This document shows positions 61,974-64,000 of a DNA stretch of 64,000 nt, piece after piece. The number at the start of each line of letters is the position of its first letter. Position 1 is the first letter of the stretch. The DNA comes from Rhizobium hidalgonense (lineage in GTDB: Bacteria; Pseudomonadota; Alphaproteobacteria; Rhizobiales; Rhizobiaceae). A program made the translations under genes and the position numbers. The DNA lies in contig NZ_LODW01000042.1 of the NCBI RefSeq assembly GCF_002914525.1, forward strand, positions 1 to 64,000, read 5' to 3'. The notes under the pieces are model-generated. The model was not told where the DNA came from. It saw nothing but the letters and a program-made list of their open reading frames with translations, and made no database searches.

Positions 61974-64000
61974 TCACTGTCCTAACCGTTCGAGAAGGTC
62001 GGGAACATGGACCTGGTCGGTCTTGTAGTTGCCGGTCAGCATGTACATCATGATATTGACGCCGGCACGGTAGGCATATTCGCGCTGCGCTTCATCGGAC
62101 GGCACGGTCGGCAGCATCGGTACGCCGTTGTTGTCGACTGCCCAAGCGCCGGCGAAATCATTGCCGGTGATCAGGATCGGTGACACACCGTCGGCCGTCG
62201 CCGCCGATTTTTCGGTCGCTTCGCGGCTGCCCTGCCGGGCCTCGATCCACAGTGGACTGCCCGTGTAACGACCGGGAAAGCTCGACAGAAGATAGAAAGA
62301 TTTCGTGAGCACGTGATCGGATGGCACAGGTTCCAGCGGCGGAATGTCGAGATTGCCGAGGATTTGCTGCAGCCTCTCGCCGTTGGCGCTGACATTGCCG
62401 CCATTGTCCAATGCGCTGATCTGATCGCGCGTATCGAAAAGCACGGTGCCGCCGTTGCGCATATAGGCGTCGATGCGGCTGATCGCAGCCGAAGACGGCA
62501 TCGGCGCCGTCGCCGAAACCGGCCAGTAGATGATCGGGTAGAAGGCGAGCTCGTCTTTGGTGAGGTCGATGCCCACCGGCGGCGCCGGTTCCAGCGTCGT
62601 GCGGAAGGTCAGGAACTGGGTGAGGCCCTCGAGGCCGCGCTCGGATATATCGTCGACATCCTGTTCACCGGTGACGACATAGGCGAGGTGCGTATTATCG
62701 AGCCTCTGAAGGATGAGGTCGTCACCCGGCTTCGAGTCGTCGGCGTGAAGCGTACCGGGTTGCATCAGAAAGCCGGCACTGAGCGCAATGGCGATCATCG
62801 CGGCGGTGCTGACAGCGGGGCGCGAGCGCGAGAACGCGCCGTTCATGAAGAGGACGATCAGGCTGTCGGCCAGAAGCAGCAGAAAAGCTACCAGAAAAAG
62901 CGCGGGCTTTGCCGACCAGCTTTCGCCGCCGATCAGGCCTTCGCGCACGGCATTGGTCCCCGTTGTGTCGAGCGGCATCAGTTCGGCATTCTCCGGCAGT
63001 ACGTTGAGCGAGGTGAAACCATCCTCCGAACCATAGAGACCGGGCGGGTTGTCGAAATTCGCCGTCGGTTCGGCTCCCGCCTGCGGAATGAGGGGCCGAG
63101 CCGAACCCGTCTCGGAGACGAGTGTGCCCTTGGCCGTCAGCATCCGGAATGGCGGCAGCGTTTCGGAGACACGCGCATTGCCGCGGGCCTCCGACGTTAC
63201 GCCGCCTGAACGCGATATCTGCAGGAGGTGGCGCAGCATGTCGACGAACGTGCCTGAGATCGGCAGATCGGACCAGGTCGCTTCCGCCGTGACGTGAAAC
63301 AGGACGATCTGGCCGGATGCGAGTTGTTTCATCGTCACCAGCGGCGTGCCGTCAGCCAGGCTCGCCCAGGTGCGTTCGGCAAGATCGGGCGTCGGTTCGG
63401 CAAGCACTTGCCGCTTGACGACCACATCGGCGGGCCGCGCTATGCCGGCGAAAGGCCCTAAACTCGGAAATTCGGCGAGCGACTGCGGCTCGCTCCAGGA
63501 CAATGTGCCGCCGAGCGCCCGTTCTCCCTGGCGCAGGATGACCGGGATCAGCGGATCGTCCGCAGGGGCTGCGGCCATGCGCGGACCGGCGAAACGCAAC
63601 AGCATGCCGCCATTCGATATCCAGCGTGTCAGCGGTTCGTAGGTCTCCTCCGGCAGACGGCCGATATCGGCCATGATGATGATGGAGGGATTGCTGGCGA
63701 GAAGTTTCGGTATGGCGACCGAAAGATCGGAATCGCTGGGCTGGATGAGATCCGCATAGGGCTGGAGCGCTCGCTGGATGTAATAGAGCGGCGACAGCAG
63801 CGGCTGGAATTCATCGCCTCCTTCACCCGATAGCAAGGCAACACGGCGGCGCTTGAACGCATCGTCGAGAAGGTGGACGGCGCCGGCCGTCGCGCCGTTA
63901 TCGACACTGACGCGGGCGAAATCATTGCGCATTTCAAAAGGGGCGGTGATCGAACTCGTCGCGACGCTCTGGCCGGGGCTGAAGTCCACCCTGCCGTTTG
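61974..64000 (-). CDS. DUF4159 domain protein, 5' end outside window
   Basis: At least 671 residues, cut at its N-terminus by the right edge. The first part (LLSGEGGDEFQPLLSPLYYI, MADIGRLPEETYEPLTRWIS) resembles the BatA-type membrane protein, then one or two membrane segments (ALFLVAFLLLLADSLIVLFM, AAMIAIALSAGFLMQPGTLH) and the C-terminal DUF4159 domain (about the last 220 residues: GLEGLTQFLTFRTTLEPAPP, DAYMRNGGTVLFDTRD, YAYRAGVNIMMYMLTGNYKT). It belongs to an aerotolerance-like operon with the gene at 59903. Function unknown. Confidence 0.75.
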   Translation of the reverse strand, partial: NGRVDFSPGQSVATSSITAPFEMRNDFARVSVDNGATAGAVHLLDDAFKRRRVALLSGEGGDEFQPLLSPLYYIQRALQPYADLIQPSDSDLSVAIPKLLASNPSIIIMADIGRLPEETYEPLTRWISNGGMLLRFAGPRMAAAPADDPLIPVILRQGERALGGTLSWSEPQSLAEFPSLGPFAGIARPADVVVKRQVLAEPTPDLAERTWASLADGTPLVTMKQLASGQIVLFHVTAEATWSDLPISGTFVDMLRHLLQISRSGGVTSEARGNARVSETLPPFRMLTAKGTLVSETGSARPLIPQAGAEPTANFDNPPGLYGSEDGFTSLNVLPENAELMPLDTTGTNAVREGLIGGESWSAKPALFLVAFLLLLADSLIVLFMNGAFSRSRPAVSTAAMIAIALSAGFLMQPGTLHADDSKPGDDLILQRLDNTHLAYVVTGEQDVDDISERGLEGLTQFLTFRTTLEPAPPVGIDLTKDELAFYPIIYWPVSATAPMPSSAAISRIDAYMRNGGTVLFDTRDQISALDNGGNVSANGERLQQILGNLDIPPLEPVPSDHVLTKSFYLLSSFPGRYTGSPLWIEARQGSREATEKSAATADGVSPILITGNDFAGAWAVDNNGVPMLPTVPSDEAQREYAYRAGVNIMMYMLTGNYKTDQVHVPDLLERLGQ

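Noticed and set aside
1..64000. CRISPR arrays, tRNA/rRNA genes, insertion sequences, prophage or defence systems
   Set aside because: No regularly spaced repeats, cloverleaf sequences, transposase or integrase genes were seen on either strand.

Overview
The window reads as chromosomal DNA of a fast-growing Rhizobium (R. etli / R. leguminosarum / R. phaseoli group). The evidence is high-GC alphaproteobacterial coding, a BacA-type peptide transporter, eukaryotic-type glutamine synthetase glnII divergent from a gstI-like inhibitor gene, a NolR-like regulator, a choXWV choline transporter, a fused trpE(G) gene behind a Trp-Trp-Trp leader peptide, and two intergenic elements with the two-palindrome form of rhizobial RIME repeats. 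I see no rRNA, tRNA, CRISPR array, prophage or insertion sequence. Most of the window is ordinary core genome with strong housekeeping synteny.

Layout. 0-9.4 kb: MFS exporter, bacA, secreted polysaccharide deacetylase, NnrU-like membrane protein, YfgM-like protein and der, then a degraded ohrR-like/hydrolase pair and a GT4 glycosyltransferase. 9.5-12.5 kb: nitrogen control locus glnII/gstI, with a sigma-54 promoter and two NtrC-like sites, followed by a KDG kinase and a RIME element. 12.5-24.8 kb: oppABCDF peptide uptake, alpha-glucosidase, adenine deaminase, a Leu/Ile/Val-type binding protein and an HD-GYP protein. 24.8-31.4 kb: omega-aminotransferase, nolR-like gene, hugZ-like gene, choXWV and thymidine kinase. 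31.5-40.7 kb: two uncharacterised genes (coiled-coil protein and DUF2333), a LuxR regulator, a secreted protein with two ClpP-like domains, UPF0114, fhs and an extensin-like protein. 40.7-50 kb: heme receptor with a RirA-like box, trpL-trpE(G), a PD-(D/E)XK-like protein, a CDF transporter, queF, DUF2076 and an orphan clpP. 50-57 kb: benE, leuL-leuA, a second degraded regulator/enzyme pair, an ECF sigma/anti-sigma pair, a TPR protein and a phosphoesterase. 57-64 kb: Nudix protein, a glutathionyl-hydroquinone reductase whose C-terminus is encoded by a RIME element, two GNATs and two large envelope proteins (DUF4159 type), the last cut by the window edge.

How it works together. Several genes have their control regions preserved: glnII/gstI (sigma-54 and NtrC), trpE(G) and leuA (translated leader peptides followed by stem-loops), the heme receptor (RirA) and nolR (possible self-binding). 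Binding-protein genes of two ABC importers are followed by perfect stem-loops before the permease genes, which would favour high binding-protein expression. Two places, near 7.35 kb and 53.73 kb, show the same type of damage: a divergent regulator/enzyme pair has lost both 5' ends and the promoter between them, leaving two facing fragments.

Nothing here is clearly a new defence or biosynthetic system. The least explained items are the tandem ClpP-like secreted protein, the 31577-33918 pair of unknown genes, the stem-loop touching the hugZ start codon, and the RIME-derived C-terminus.
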